A stretch of 40,233 nt of DNA, taken from the NCBI GenBank assembly GCA_018335195.1, contig JAGXKN010000032.1, forward strand, positions 1-40,233. The letters are read 5' to 3'. This DNA comes from Desulfobacterales bacterium. GTDB taxonomy: Bacteria > Desulfobacterota > Desulfobacteria > Desulfobacterales > Desulfosalsimonadaceae. The notes beneath the pieces are model-generated. The model was given only the letters and a program-made list of their open reading frames with translations, had not been told where the DNA came from and did no database searches. Both the position numbers and the translations under genes were made by a program. Below are positions 32,872 through 40,233 of this stretch, piece by piece (position 1 is the stretch's first letter; each line of letters opens with the position of its first letter).

Positions 32872-32947
32872 ACCACGAAGATCACGAAGCACACGAAGAC
32901 TTAATCCTTACGAATCTGCCTTCGTGATTCTTCGTGTGCTTCGTGGT
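32872..32947. repeat. CACGAAG-family palindromic repeat
   Basis: The left arm has CCACGAAG, CACGAAG and CACACGAAG units; the right arm has the complementary CTTCGTGATTCTTCGTG and TGCTTCGTGG. The copies are offset but can pair over most of their length. Related wording occurs in the terminator at 17977-18045 and as a fragment near 28494-28514. It lies in the ybeY-pdxJ gap. Confidence 0.75.
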
Positions 32948-33018
32948 ATCATGGAATATTTTGAAGGAACTTGAGGCTGCATTAGATTATGCCTTGCACC
33001 ATTTAAAAGGAAGGAACC

Positions 33019-33744
33019 ATGGCGGGTTTAGCCATAAACGTTGATCACATCGCCACCCTGCGCCAGGCCCGGGGCGGCTCCACCCGGTACCCGGACCCCG
33101 TGCACGCGGCCGCGCTGGCCGAACTCGGTGGTGCAGACGGCATTGTTGTTCACCTGCGCGAGGATCGTCGCCACATCCAGGACCGCGATGTTTACCTGCT
33201 GAGAAAAACCGTTTTGTCCCGGCTGATCCTGGAAATGGCGGCAACCGACGAGATGCTCAAGATTGCCGTAGAGGTAAAGCCGGATCTTGTGACCCTGGTG
33301 CCGGAAAAAAGAAACGAGCTGACCACCGAGGGCGGCCTGGACGTGCAGGGCCTTTCCGAATCCGTCGGGCAGGCAGTGCAAACCCTTCAGGCCGCAGGCA
33401 TTGCCGTCAGCCTGTTTGTGGATCCGGAAAGCAGCCAGATCCGGGCCTCGACAGATGCGGATGCGGACATGGTGGAGATTCACACCGGCGCCTTTTGCGA
33501 CGCTCCGACCCCGGGCGAAAAACAGCGCCGGTTTTCCGATGTCATGGAAGCCGCCCGGCTGGCACACCACCTGGAGCTGGGCGTAAACGCGGGCCACGGC
33601 CTCTGCTACAACACGATCGGCTATTTTGCCGGACACCGGATCATTGACGAATTCAGCATCGGCCACAGCATTGTCTCCCGGGCCGCGCTCACGGGCATGG
33701 AAAAAGCGGTCCGGGAAATGCGGAACCTGATAAAGGAACTGTAA
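33019..33744 (+). CDS. pdxJ: Pyridoxine 5'-phosphate synthase
   Basis: A 241-residue TIM-barrel enzyme that condenses 1-deoxyxylulose-5-phosphate with 3-amino-2-oxopropyl phosphate in the DXP-dependent route to vitamin B6. Typical PdxJ blocks are seen: the N-terminal NVDHIATLRQARGG, GIVVHLREDRRHIQDRDV, VTLVPEKRNELTTEGG and ELGVNAGHGLCYNT. The length equals that of known enzymes. AAGGAAGG precedes the ATG. The stop overlaps the next start by one base (TAATG), so it is coupled to nnr. Confidence 0.97.
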   Translation: MAGLAINVDHIATLRQARGGSTRYPDPVHAAALAELGGADGIVVHLREDRRHIQDRDVYLLRKTVLSRLILEMAATDEMLKIAVEVKPDLVTLVPEKRNELTTEGGLDVQGLSESVGQAVQTLQAAGIAVSLFVDPESSQIRASTDADADMVEIHTGAFCDAPTPGEKQRRFSDVMEAARLAHHLELGVNAGHGLCYNTIGYFAGHRIIDEFSIGHSIVSRAALTGMEKAVREMRNLIKEL

Positions 33745-35336
33745 TGTATCTTCTGACAGCAGACGAAATGCGGGACATGGACCGGCGGACCATCGAGAAT
33801 TTCGAGCTGCCCGGCCGGCTGCTCATGGAAAACGCGGGCCGCGGGGCCACCCGGGTGATCTTTGAAAACTGGCCCGACGTATACACCCGGTCTGTTGCCG
33901 TGATCGCGGGAAAAGGCAACAACGGAGGAGACGGATTCGTAATCGCGCGGTACCTGGCCCAGCACGGCGTGGACGTCTCGGTATACCTGCTGGCCGAGCG
34001 CAGCTGGCTCAAAGGCGATGCCGCGGCCAACTTCAACCTGGCGGAAACCCTGGGCATCCCGATTGTTGAACTGCCCGACGAGCTTTCCTTTTCCCGGTAC
34101 AAGGAGGAAATCGCGGGCCGGGACCTGCTGGTGGACGCCATACTGGGCACCGGCCTGGATTCCGAGGTCCGGGGGTATTTCCGGGAAGTCATCGATTTCA
34201 TGAACAATGCGCGAACACCCTTGTTTTCCGTGGACATCGCCTCCGGGCTGCACACGGAGACCGGCCGCCCCTGCGGCATATGCGTGCAGGCAGATGCCAC
34301 GGCCACATTCGGCTTTGCCAAGCTCGGCCACATGCTGCTTCCCGGGGCCGAGTACACGGGCCGGCTTTCGGTTATCGACATCGGCATTCCGCCGTATATC
34401 GTCCAGTACGTGGACCCGAAAAATCAACTGCTGACTGCCGGAAAGATCCGATCACGGATTTCTCCCCGGGACCTGCAGGCCCATAAGGGGCAGACCGGGC
34501 ATGTGCTGGCCGCAGCCGGCGGTATCGGCAAAACCGGGGCCGCGGCCATGACCGCCATGTCCGCCCTGCGGGCCGGCGCCGGCCTGGTGACCCTGGCAGT
34601 GGCCCAAAGCCTGAATGCATCCATTGCGGCCCAGGCCACAGAAGCCATGACCCATCCCCTGGCAGACGACGGAAAAGGATTTCTCGGCGGGAACAACGCC
34701 GATGAAATTCTCTCCCTGCTTTCGGACAAAACCTGCCTGGCCCTGGGGCCGGGCATGGGCACGGAAAAGGACACGGAAAAACTCGTGCACGAGCTGATTG
34801 AAAAAAGCCCGGTGCCGGTGGTGGCGGATGCCGACGGGCTAAACAACCTGGCGGCAAACACCGCGGTGCTTGCCAAAAAGCGCTCAGAAGTGATCTTCAC
34901 CCCGCATCCCGGGGAAATGGCGCGGCTGGCCGATGCCAACACGGCGGATATCCAAGCGGACCGCATCGCCGCAGCCCGGGCGTTCGCCCAAAACCACCAG
35001 GTCCACCTGGTGCTCAAGGGCGCGCGCACGGTGGTCGCCCACCCGGACGGCCGGGCGTTTGTCAATCCCACCGGCAATCCGGGCATGGCCTCGGGCGGCA
35101 TGGGCGACGTGCTCACCGGCATGATCGCGGGCTTTCTCGCACAGGGGATTTCCACTGAAAGCGCATGCCACCTGGGGGTTTACCTGCACGGGGCCGCCGC
35201 TGATATCATGAGCCAAACCCGCGGCCCCTTCGGATATATTGCAACAGATGTCATGCACCACATACCCGAAACCATCAGGCAGGTCATTGACGGCACATTC
35301 AAGGACATTGCCCATGACTGCCATCCCATTTTTTGA
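33744..35336 (+). CDS. nnr: Bifunctional NAD(P)H-hydrate epimerase / ADP-dependent dehydratase
   Basis: A 530-residue two-domain repair enzyme that restores damaged NADH and NADPH hydrates. The N-terminal YjeF_N epimerase domain (~1-215) shows RLLMENAGRGATRV and AGKGNNGGDGFVIARYLA. The C-terminal ribokinase-like dehydratase domain (~230-520) shows LALGPGMGT, VVADADGLNNL, FTPHPGEMARL and NPTGNPGMASGGMGDVLTG. Both domains appear complete. It starts in overlap with pdxJ and is followed by tsaE after 12 bases. In many related genomes acpS stands between pdxJ and nnr; it is absent here. Confidence 0.96.
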   Translation: MYLLTADEMRDMDRRTIENFELPGRLLMENAGRGATRVIFENWPDVYTRSVAVIAGKGNNGGDGFVIARYLAQHGVDVSVYLLAERSWLKGDAAANFNLAETLGIPIVELPDELSFSRYKEEIAGRDLLVDAILGTGLDSEVRGYFREVIDFMNNARTPLFSVDIASGLHTETGRPCGICVQADATATFGFAKLGHMLLPGAEYTGRLSVIDIGIPPYIVQYVDPKNQLLTAGKIRSRISPRDLQAHKGQTGHVLAAAGGIGKTGAAAMTAMSALRAGAGLVTLAVAQSLNASIAAQATEAMTHPLADDGKGFLGGNNADEILSLLSDKTCLALGPGMGTEKDTEKLVHELIEKSPVPVVADADGLNNLAANTAVLAKKRSEVIFTPHPGEMARLADANTADIQADRIAAARAFAQNHQVHLVLKGARTVVAHPDGRAFVNPTGNPGMASGGMGDVLTGMIAGFLAQGISTESACHLGVYLHGAAADIMSQTRGPFGYIATDVMHHIPETIRQVIDGTFKDIAHDCHPIF

Positions 35337-35348
35337 CGGGAATTGACC

Positions 35349-35858
35349 ATGCACCTGCGCATTGAAACCAAAAGCGCCCTGGACACATTCAACCTGGGCC
35401 GGCACCTGGGCGGCCTGCTGGACCGTCCCTTTATCATCGGCTTAAGCGGAGACCTGGGTGCGGGCAAAACCGTTTTCATCCAGGGTTTGGCCCGGGGCCT
35501 GGGGGTGGCCGAAAACATCCCGGTCACCAGCCCGACCTACACCCTGGTCAATGAGTACCCGGGCCGCAGAACCCTGTATCATGTGGATCTCTACCGAATT
35601 GAAGACCCGGGCGAACTTGCGGACATCGGCCTGGACGAAATTCTCTCCGGCAACTGCCTGGCTGCCGTGGAATGGGCCGATCGGCTGCCCGAGGAAAGCC
35701 CGGATCCGGATATCGTCATCCAGATCGAGGACACCGGGGATGACACCCGCCGGTTTTCCCTGTTTTTCTATGGACCCCCAGCCCCGGATCTGGTAGAAGC
35801 CATGAAAAAATCCGGATTTCCGATATCGGATAAAGGGCCAAATGCGAGACGCGAATAA
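35349..35858 (+). CDS. tsaE: tRNA threonylcarbamoyladenosine synthesis ATPase TsaE
   Basis: A 169-residue P-loop ATPase, the partner of TsaB and TsaD in making the t6A modification of tRNAs that read ANN codons. Walker A is GDLGAGKT (~residues 37-44). Family blocks are SPTYTLVNEYPG, LYHVDLYRIEDPGELADIGL and the C-terminal VEWADRLPE. Length is a little above the usual ~150 because of a tail. The ATG at 35349 follows GGGAA; an in-frame TTG lies two codons upstream. The gap after it (178 bases to lysC) is AT-rich, with degenerate TTCGAATTT/TTCGGATTT repeats at ~35906-35956. Confidence 0.94.
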   Translation: MHLRIETKSALDTFNLGRHLGGLLDRPFIIGLSGDLGAGKTVFIQGLARGLGVAENIPVTSPTYTLVNEYPGRRTLYHVDLYRIEDPGELADIGLDEILSGNCLAAVEWADRLPEESPDPDIVIQIEDTGDDTRRFSLFFYGPPAPDLVEAMKKSGFPISDKGPNARRE

Positions 35859-36036
35859 CCATCAAAAGTAGACTCCATCATTTTTTCTGTTTTGATAATT
35901 GACAAATTCGAATTTTTATCTTTGTTTCGGATTTCGAATTTTGTGCTTCGGATTTATGCCTGAAGCATCAAATAGCGTTTGATTAAATTCTGACAACCTA
36001 CACTGCAAACCTTTTCAGCAACGAAAAAGGATCATT

Positions 36037-37254
36037 ATGGCCCTGATCGTGCAAAAATACGGCGGCACCTCGGTGGGCGACCTGGACCGGATCCGCAACG
36101 TGGCCGAACGCATCGCCCGGACCCGGGATCAGGGAAATGACGTGGTGGTGATCCTGTCCGCCATGAGCGGTGTCACAGACCAGCTCATTTCCATGGCGGA
36201 AAAGATCCACACCCCGCCGGATGCGCGGGAAATGGACGTGCTTCTGGCCACCGGCGAACAGACGACCGTTTCGCTGATGGCCATGACCCTGCAGGCCATG
36301 GGATACAAGGCTCGCTCCATGCTGGGCTACCAGGCCGAAATCCTGACAGACAACCGCTATACAAAGGCCCGCATCCTGGATATCGGGGCCGAGCGCATCA
36401 AGTCGCTTCTGGCAGAAGGACAAATCGTGGTGGTGGCCGGATTCCAGGGCATGGACGCATCCGGAGATATCACCACCCTGGGCCGCGGCGGGTCGGATAC
36501 GTCGGCCGTGGCCGTGGCAGCGGGACTGAAGGCGGATCGGTGCGAAATCTACACGGACGTGGACGGGATCTACACCGCGGATCCCAATATCTGCGGCAAG
36601 GCGCGGAAGCTCTCGCGCATCTCTTACGATGAAATGCTGGAAATGGCCAGCCTGGGCGCCAAGGTGCTCCAGATCCGCTCGGTGGAATTTGCCAAGAAAT
36701 ACGACGTACCCATACACGTCAGATCATCGTTTAACCAGGAGGAAGGAACCATGGTGGTGCATGAAGATGCCAATATGGAAAAAGTGGTGGTATCCGGGGT
36801 CACCCAGAGCAAAAACGAGTCCCGCATTACCCTGCGCAAGGTCCCGGATCAGCCGGGCATCGCATCCAGGATCCTCACGCCGGTGGCAGAAGCCGGCATC
36901 AGCGTGGACATGATCATCCAGAATACCCGCCTGAGCAACATGACCGACCTGACTTTCACCGTGCCAAAATCCGATTTTGATGCGTCCATGGCGGTTGAAA
37001 AAAAGGTGGCCGAGGAAATCGGCGCAGCCGAGGTGCTCGGCGATGAAAACATCGCCAAGGTATCGGTGATCGGCGTGGGCATGCGCAGCCACTCGGGCGT
37101 GGCATCAAAGATGTTTGCCGCCCTGGCTGCGGAAAACATAAACATCCTGATGATCAGCACCTCGGAGATCCGCATTTCCTGCGTGATCGAGGAAAAATAC
37201 ACCGAGCTGGCCGTGCGCGCCCTGCACACCGCCTTTGACCTGGACAGCCAATAA
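36037..37254 (+). CDS. lysC: Aspartate kinase
   Basis: A 405-residue monofunctional aspartokinase that phosphorylates aspartate in the first step of Lys, Met, Thr and diaminopimelate synthesis. The N-terminal kinase domain shows [26 protein letters not shown] and [14 protein letters not shown]. Two ACT domains follow ([36 protein letters not shown]), which in relatives bind Lys or Thr for feedback control. AAAAAGGATC precedes the ATG. No lysine riboswitch or T-box was recognised in the AT-rich upstream gap. Confidence 0.97.
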   Translation: MALIVQKYGGTSVGDLDRIRNVAERIARTRDQGNDVVVILSAMSGVTDQLISMAEKIHTPPDAREMDVLLATGEQTTVSLMAMTLQAMGYKARSMLGYQAEILTDNRYTKARILDIGAERIKSLLAEGQIVVVAGFQGMDASGDITTLGRGGSDTSAVAVAAGLKADRCEIYTDVDGIYTADPNICGKARKLSRISYDEMLEMASLGAKVLQIRSVEFAKKYDVPIHVRSSFNQEEGTMVVHEDANMEKVVVSGVTQSKNESRITLRKVPDQPGIASRILTPVAEAGISVDMIIQNTRLSNMTDLTFTVPKSDFDASMAVEKKVAEEIGAAEVLGDENIAKVSVIGVGMRSHSGVASKMFAALAAENINILMISTSEIRISCVIEEKYTELAVRALHTAFDLDSQ

Positions 37255-37269
37255 ACGGCCGACGCACAA

Positions 37270-37365
37270 ATGAAACGCTTTTCCCCGAATCAGCTCATCG
37301 TCGTGCTTGTGGTTGCCCTTGTAATCCTGGCATTTATCTTCAAGCGGCTGTTTTTCGGGATTTAG
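37270..37365 (+). CDS. Possible single-helix membrane microprotein after lysC
   Basis: A 31-codon frame beginning 15 bases after the lysC stop. It reads MKRFSPNQ, a hydrophobic stretch LIVVLVVALVILAFIF, then KRLFFGI. The layout (basic start, one membrane helix, positive end) is that of a small membrane protein. The ribosome binding site is weak and no homologue was recognised, so it could be chance; its tight position after lysC argues for a real gene. Confidence 0.4.
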   Translation: MKRFSPNQLIVVLVVALVILAFIFKRLFFGI

Positions 37366-37382
37366 CAGACTGTGGCCGCAAA

Positions 37383-38006
37383 TTACGGATTTTTCAGTTT
37401 TGAAACAAAGTACTCGCTGATCTGCTGTTTGGTGATGTGAAATTGCGGTTTTAAGTGGGAAATGTTGTCATCGGCAATATCATCCACATATATCAAGGCC
37501 ATGGAAAACAGCTTATAATTGAGTCCATCAATAAACCGCAATGCCGCCTGATACATCTCACTTAAGCCCATCTTCTGCGAGATCACATAAAGATCGTAAT
37601 AATCGCGATACGTGGCGCGCAGAAAAAGAGTGTGCACCTTCATGCCCGCCAGCAGTTCAAAGGATGCCACATTGAGCGAAGACGCCTCCGCCGGCCTGAG
37701 AAAATCCCTGTTTGCATTAAAGAAAGTGATCCGCACCCCCTCATAGACCAGATCGACCTGATCCTGAGTGTCATTTATCATCCGGTAATCCGATCCTCTG
37801 AAAAAATCGAATATCGGTTTTTTATCAAATCTGTTGCCGAAAGCGAAAAAATCCAGATCCTCGCTAAACCGGTGACAAAGGCGCAGAGATAAAGCAGATC
37901 CGCCCACCATTACGTAATCGGCCAGAAATCGGGATTCATCTCTCAGTTTTTCCAGCACCTGTCGCGTGGCGGGAAGCAAGCATTCGAAGTTTATTTCCTC
38001 TGTCAT
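37383..38006 (-). CDS. Nucleotidyltransferase, AbiEii/AbiGii toxin-like family
   Basis: A 207-residue protein with the nucleotidyltransferase core: MVGGSALSLRLCHRFSEDLD, i.e. GG-S/T-AL and the D-x-D pair. A later MKVHTLFLRATYRDYYDLYV segment matches the R-x-KDxYDL region of AbiEii/DUF1814-type proteins. Members act as toxins in abortive-infection toxin-antitoxin systems, modifying NTPs or tRNAs. The ATG at 38006 is preferred (AAGGAAAGG upstream); a longer frame reaches 38048. It overlaps the upstream small gene by 71 bases in another frame, so the two are translationally linked. Antiphage or toxin activity is inferred from family only. Confidence 0.82.
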   Translation of the reverse strand: MTEEINFECLLPATRQVLEKLRDESRFLADYVMVGGSALSLRLCHRFSEDLDFFAFGNRFDKKPIFDFFRGSDYRMINDTQDQVDLVYEGVRITFFNANRDFLRPAEASSLNVASFELLAGMKVHTLFLRATYRDYYDLYVISQKMGLSEMYQAALRFIDGLNYKLFSMALIYVDDIADDNISHLKPQFHITKQQISEYFVSKLKNP

Positions 38007-38304
38007 CGTCCGGCCTTTCCTTTTTGATCTGCTCGGGATCCACTTCAAAGAAAACCTTTGCCAGATAAAAGTTCAGTTTCCGGAAACGGCTGTCAAAGAG
38101 GATCCGTTTTGACCAAACATCCAGAATGTAGTCCCGGCCGTAAAACTCAAAAATCAGCTCAATATCCCGAACATCCCCGTATTTCAAAACGGTTTCCACA
38201 AGGATTTCGGGCCGGATGTCCGCTGCCGAAATTTCTTTGGAATAACTCCAGAAAAAATTGTTGGCCTTCATTTTCTCAAAAAGTTTGATGATTTTCGGAT
38301 CCAT
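37936..38304 (-). CDS. Small partner protein of the AbiEii-like gene (DUF6922-like)
   Basis: A 122-residue soluble protein. NNFFWSYSKEISAADI, ILVETVLKYGDVRDIELIFE and FYGRDYILDVWSK resemble DUF6922-type proteins, which commonly precede AbiEii-like nucleotidyltransferases and are thought to be the antitoxin half. The C-terminal third is basic and lies in the overlap with the next gene. The family match is by eye. The order (small protein first, toxin-like second, overlapping frames) fits a two-gene module. Confidence 0.7.
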   Translation of the reverse strand: MDPKIIKLFEKMKANNFFWSYSKEISAADIRPEILVETVLKYGDVRDIELIFEFYGRDYILDVWSKRILFDSRFRKLNFYLAKVFFEVDPEQIKKERPDDDRGNKLRMLASRHATGAGKTER

Positions 38305-38340
38305 AACCTGTGCGCAGAAACTTTTTTTACATGGTTTAAA

Positions 38341-38360
38341 CAGGCAGCCCTACCTGCCTG
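38341..38360 (-). terminator. Hairpin at the pyrF stop codon
   Basis: CAGGCAG (38360-38354 on the minus strand) pairs perfectly with CTGCCTG (38347-38341) around a six-base loop that includes the pyrF stop codon. Only three T residues follow, so it is a weak terminator candidate. Confidence 0.35.
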
Positions 38361-39078
38361 CCAGCGCGTCCTCGATTTCCGAGGTAATCATCTCCACGGC
38401 ATCCACCGGATCGCCCGCATCCCGAATGGGCCGGCCGATGACCAGGTAATCCGCCCCGTTTTGAACCGCCCGGCCCGGGGTGACCACCCGCTTCTGGTCA
38501 TCTGCTTCCACGGCCCAGCCCGGCCGGATGCCGGGCACCATGGTGACAAACCGGTCGCCGAAACGGCGCTTGATTTCCGCAACCTCCTGACCGGAGCAGA
38601 CCACGCCGGCGCACCCGGCATCATAAGCCATCTGCGCACGCTTTATCACCAGTGCGCCCGGATCGTCTGCATAGGCCGAATCAAGACCGGATTCCTGCAG
38701 GTCCCTGCCGGACACGCTGGTGAGCACTGTCACCCCGAGCACCCTTGTCTTGAGGCCGGCACCCTCGACCGCGGCCTGAAGCATGGCCCGGCTTTCCGCG
38801 CAGTGCACCGTGGTGTATGCCGCCCGCCACGCCGCAATCTGCTCCATGGCCCGGGACACGGTTACCGGGATGTCATGGAGCTTTAAATCCAGAAATATTC
38901 TGGCCCTGCCCTCTTTGCGGATGGTTTCCAGGACCTCGGCTCCGCTGCGGATAAACAGCTCCAGGCCCACCTTGAACATGCCCACCCGCCCGGACAAAAG
39001 CCGCACGTATTTCCGGGCTTCTGCCGCAGTTGAAAAATCCAGCGGAAAAACGATGTAATCTTTTGTCAGCCGGTTCAT
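38350..39078 (-). CDS. pyrF: Orotidine 5'-phosphate decarboxylase
   Basis: A 242-residue TIM-barrel enzyme that forms UMP, the last step of de novo pyrimidine synthesis. The catalytic Asp-x-Lys-x2-Asp is seen in FLDLKLHDIP, the N-terminal block is IVFPLDF, and the phosphate-binding end is VVTPGRAVQNGADYLVIGRP. The ATG overlaps the stop of the DUF2889 gene as ATGA and has GGAAAG just upstream, so it is translationally coupled to it. Confidence 0.96.
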   Translation of the reverse strand: MNRLTKDYIVFPLDFSTAAEARKYVRLLSGRVGMFKVGLELFIRSGAEVLETIRKEGRARIFLDLKLHDIPVTVSRAMEQIAAWRAAYTTVHCAESRAMLQAAVEGAGLKTRVLGVTVLTSVSGRDLQESGLDSAYADDPGALVIKRAQMAYDAGCAGVVCSGQEVAEIKRRFGDRFVTMVPGIRPGWAVEADDQKRVVTPGRAVQNGADYLVIGRPIRDAGDPVDAVEMITSEIEDALAGR

Positions 39079-39638
39079 TTGCTTTCCAGATAATCCTTGA
39101 GCTCTTCGCGGTGGCTCTGCTCCATGGGCCCGCCCCTGCGCCAGACCCAGCAGGTGTCTGTCAGAAACCCCATGGCGCGCTCGGCATATATGGACGGATC
39201 CAGCGGTTTTTGCGATGCGGCCGACCAGGCGCCCTGCACTGCCGCCGGCGCCATGGCCAGCACCAGGGAGACCATGTGCGCACAGCTTTTCGGCCCGCCC
39301 AGCAGCTCCTTGACCTTCAGGGTAAAGCCCGAGGCAATGCGCATGCCCTTCAGCGGGGTGAGCGTGTCAATGGTCTGCCGGCATTCGGCCCGCGGCACGG
39401 TGGGCATTTCCGCTTCAACTTCTTCAATTGTCAGAGAAGGCCCGCGCACTTTCATCCGGACGATCATGTGATGAATGGTTCCCGGCGGCCGCTGATCCCC
39501 GTTTACCAGGTAACGGGAGACAAAACATTCGTCTTTGAGACTGCCCACAACGATCGCCCCGTCCGGCTCCAGCCCGTAAGTATTGATCTCCAGCTGCCGG
39601 GTATGGGCCTTCTGCAACCCGCTTACATCCATTGCCAT
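39075..39638 (-). CDS. DUF2889 domain protein
   Basis: A 187-residue soluble protein of unknown function. The order of an N-terminal block (RQLEINTYGLEPDGAIVVGS), a middle block (HHMIVRMKVRGPSLTIEEVE) and a C-terminal KELLGGPKSCAHMVSLVLAM fits DUF2889, where the GxxxCxH segment is the most conserved part. The function of this family is not established. AAGGAGG lies 10 bases before the ATG; a second ATG is two codons on. It overlaps pyrF by four bases (ATGA). Confidence 0.75.
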   Translation of the reverse strand: MAMDVSGLQKAHTRQLEINTYGLEPDGAIVVGSLKDECFVSRYLVNGDQRPPGTIHHMIVRMKVRGPSLTIEEVEAEMPTVPRAECRQTIDTLTPLKGMRIASGFTLKVKELLGGPKSCAHMVSLVLAMAPAAVQGAWSAASQKPLDPSIYAERAMGFLTDTCWVWRRGGPMEQSHREELKDYLESK

Positions 39639-39768
39639 TTGCCCGAAACCTCCTTTACCGAATCCAGCAAGAACTCAAATTTTATAATAATATATTACCA
39701 GAAAACCGCCGGAAAACAAACGGGCTTTCGCCAACAAAAACCGTAAACGACTGTAGAGGAACTCGTGC

Positions 39769-39797
39769 TTGACATCTCAGAATCACCTTGTTATGCA
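39769..39797 (+). promoter_or_regulatory. Possible promoter upstream of the AAA ATPase gene
   Basis: A perfect -35 TTGACA at 39769-39774 and, after 17 bases, TATGCA at 39792-39797, a poor -10. It would give a leader of about 60 bases containing the TTGAG repeats at 39819-39850. Confidence 0.3.
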
Positions 39798-39818
39798 ACA
39801 AACACAATTTTTTATATT

Positions 39819-39850
39819 TTGAGCAAAATTACTCAAAACATTGAGCAAAC
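39819..39850. repeat. TTGAGCAAA direct and inverted repeats (operator-like)
   Basis: TTGAGCAAA occurs at 39819-39827 and 39841-39849, and the complementary ACTCAA at 39831-39836 forms an inverted repeat with the first copy (TTGAG-N7-CTCAA). They lie in the 223-base gap just upstream of the AAA ATPase start and might bind a regulator of that gene. Confidence 0.4.
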
Positions 39851-39861
39851 TGTAATATAAT

Positions 39862-40233
39862 ATGCAACTTCCTGATTTTCAGCGTAAAAACGTTGACACG
39901 CTCCTTGAAAGATTAAATGAGAAACACCCTTTTATCCAGGTGATCACCGGCCCCAGGCAGGTCGGCAAGACTACGGCACTGCTCCAGGCCATGAAAAAAT
40001 GGCGGGGCCCGACAGTCTACGAATCAGCAGACGCCCCGGCACCCCCGGAGGCCGATTGGATCGAACAGGCCTGGCGATCTGCTGAAATTAAGGCTGAAGG
40101 CGACAATCCGGTGCTGCTTGTATTGGATGAGATCCAGAAAGTGCGGAGCTGGGATGAAAGCATCAAATTTTTCTGGGATAAAAACCAGTATTCCGCAAAA
40201 CCCATTCGAGTGGTTCTCTGCGGTCCTCTCCCC
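39862..40233 (+). CDS. AAA ATPase (ATP-binding protein of the AAA_14/DUF4143 type), 3' end outside the window
   Basis: The first 124 residues are visible. Walker A is GPRQVGKTT at 30-38, and Walker B is VLLVLDEIQ at 84-92, followed by KVRSWDESIKFFWD. The start MQLPDFQRKN and the PRQVGKTT sequence are typical of AAA_14 proteins, which usually carry a C-terminal DUF4143 nuclease-like domain; that part is not in the window. The cellular role of this family is unclear. The ATG at 39862 lacks a clear ribosome binding site. Base composition of the upstream region is more AT-rich than the neighbours, compatible with acquisition. Confidence 0.82.
   Translation, partial: MQLPDFQRKNVDTLLERLNEKHPFIQVITGPRQVGKTTALLQAMKKWRGPTVYESADAPAPPEADWIEQAWRSAEIKAEGDNPVLLVLDEIQKVRSWDESIKFFWDKNQYSAKPIRVVLCGPLP

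Noticed and set aside
35859-36036. Lysine riboswitch or T-box leader ahead of lysC
   Set aside because: The gap is AT-rich with degenerate TTCGAATTT repeats and lacks the conserved motifs of either leader type and any terminator.
39855-39868. TATAAT directly before the ATPase start codon as a -10 element
   Set aside because: No -35 lies at a proper distance and the start site would fall after the ATG.

Overview
The window reads as a chromosomal segment of an anaerobic, Gram-negative bacterium, most likely a member of the Desulfobacterota (former Deltaproteobacteria). This is an inference from gene content, not from a marker gene: a TonB-ExbB-ExbD system, a sigma-54 type promoter, a MenA-like prenyltransferase, a molybdopterin oxidoreductase, an acetoacetate uptake and activation pair, a GGGCFI-type C-terminus on a secreted protein, and dispersed palindromes with a REP-associated transposase. 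No rRNA, tRNA or CRISPR array was seen.

Layout. 1-6837 (+): three exported or surface proteins, namely the 3' part of a large beta-rich protein with Ig-like domains, a six-unit fibronectin type III protein, and a secreted FN3 protein behind a well-formed sigma-54 promoter. 6922-10389 (-): acetoacetate-CoA ligase and an AtoE-type short-chain fatty acid transporter, with a possible attenuated leader. 10745-12175 (-): M23 murein endopeptidase, divergent from an amidase (12464-13930 +). 13964-17590 (-): an operon of a roughly 23-unit DxDxDG/YxNG repeat protein, exbB, exbD and tonB, preceded by a complete cobalamin riboswitch, its terminator and a promoter (17631-17962). 18148-20385 (-): Pif1-like helicase. 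20397-21188: broken REP-associated transposase between inverted repeats. 21354-24177: MenA-like prenyltransferase, CPBP protease and MFS transporter, with large palindromes at 22963-23034 and 24275-24328. 24450-27930: molybdopterin oxidoreductase, convergent with a response regulator/DUF4388/roadblock-like protein. 28133-30950: DUF2007-like protein, class II aldolase, NUDIX hydrolase and CvpA. 31110-37365 (+): a housekeeping run phoH, ybeY, pdxJ, nnr, tsaE, lysC and a tiny membrane ORF, with the relic of a four-helix-bundle (23S IVP-type) gene between phoH and ybeY. 37383-39638 (-): AbiEii-like nucleotidyltransferase with its small partner, then pyrF and a DUF2889 protein. 39862-end (+): start of an AAA ATPase.

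How the genes work together. The most striking unit is the B12-riboswitch operon. Its order is promoter, cobalamin aptamer, intrinsic terminator, exported repeat protein, ExbB, ExbD, TonB, with ATGA or GTGA overlaps at two of the three junctions. Corrinoid repression of an energised outer-membrane uptake motor makes sense, but no BtuB-like receptor is present. The large repeat protein sits where a receptor or binding component might be expected and is the best candidate here for an undescribed corrinoid-linked surface component. The AtoE/acetoacetate-CoA ligase pair forms a short-chain acid utilisation module. The phoH-to-lysC block is ordinary synteny, carrying scars of small mobile or repeat elements.
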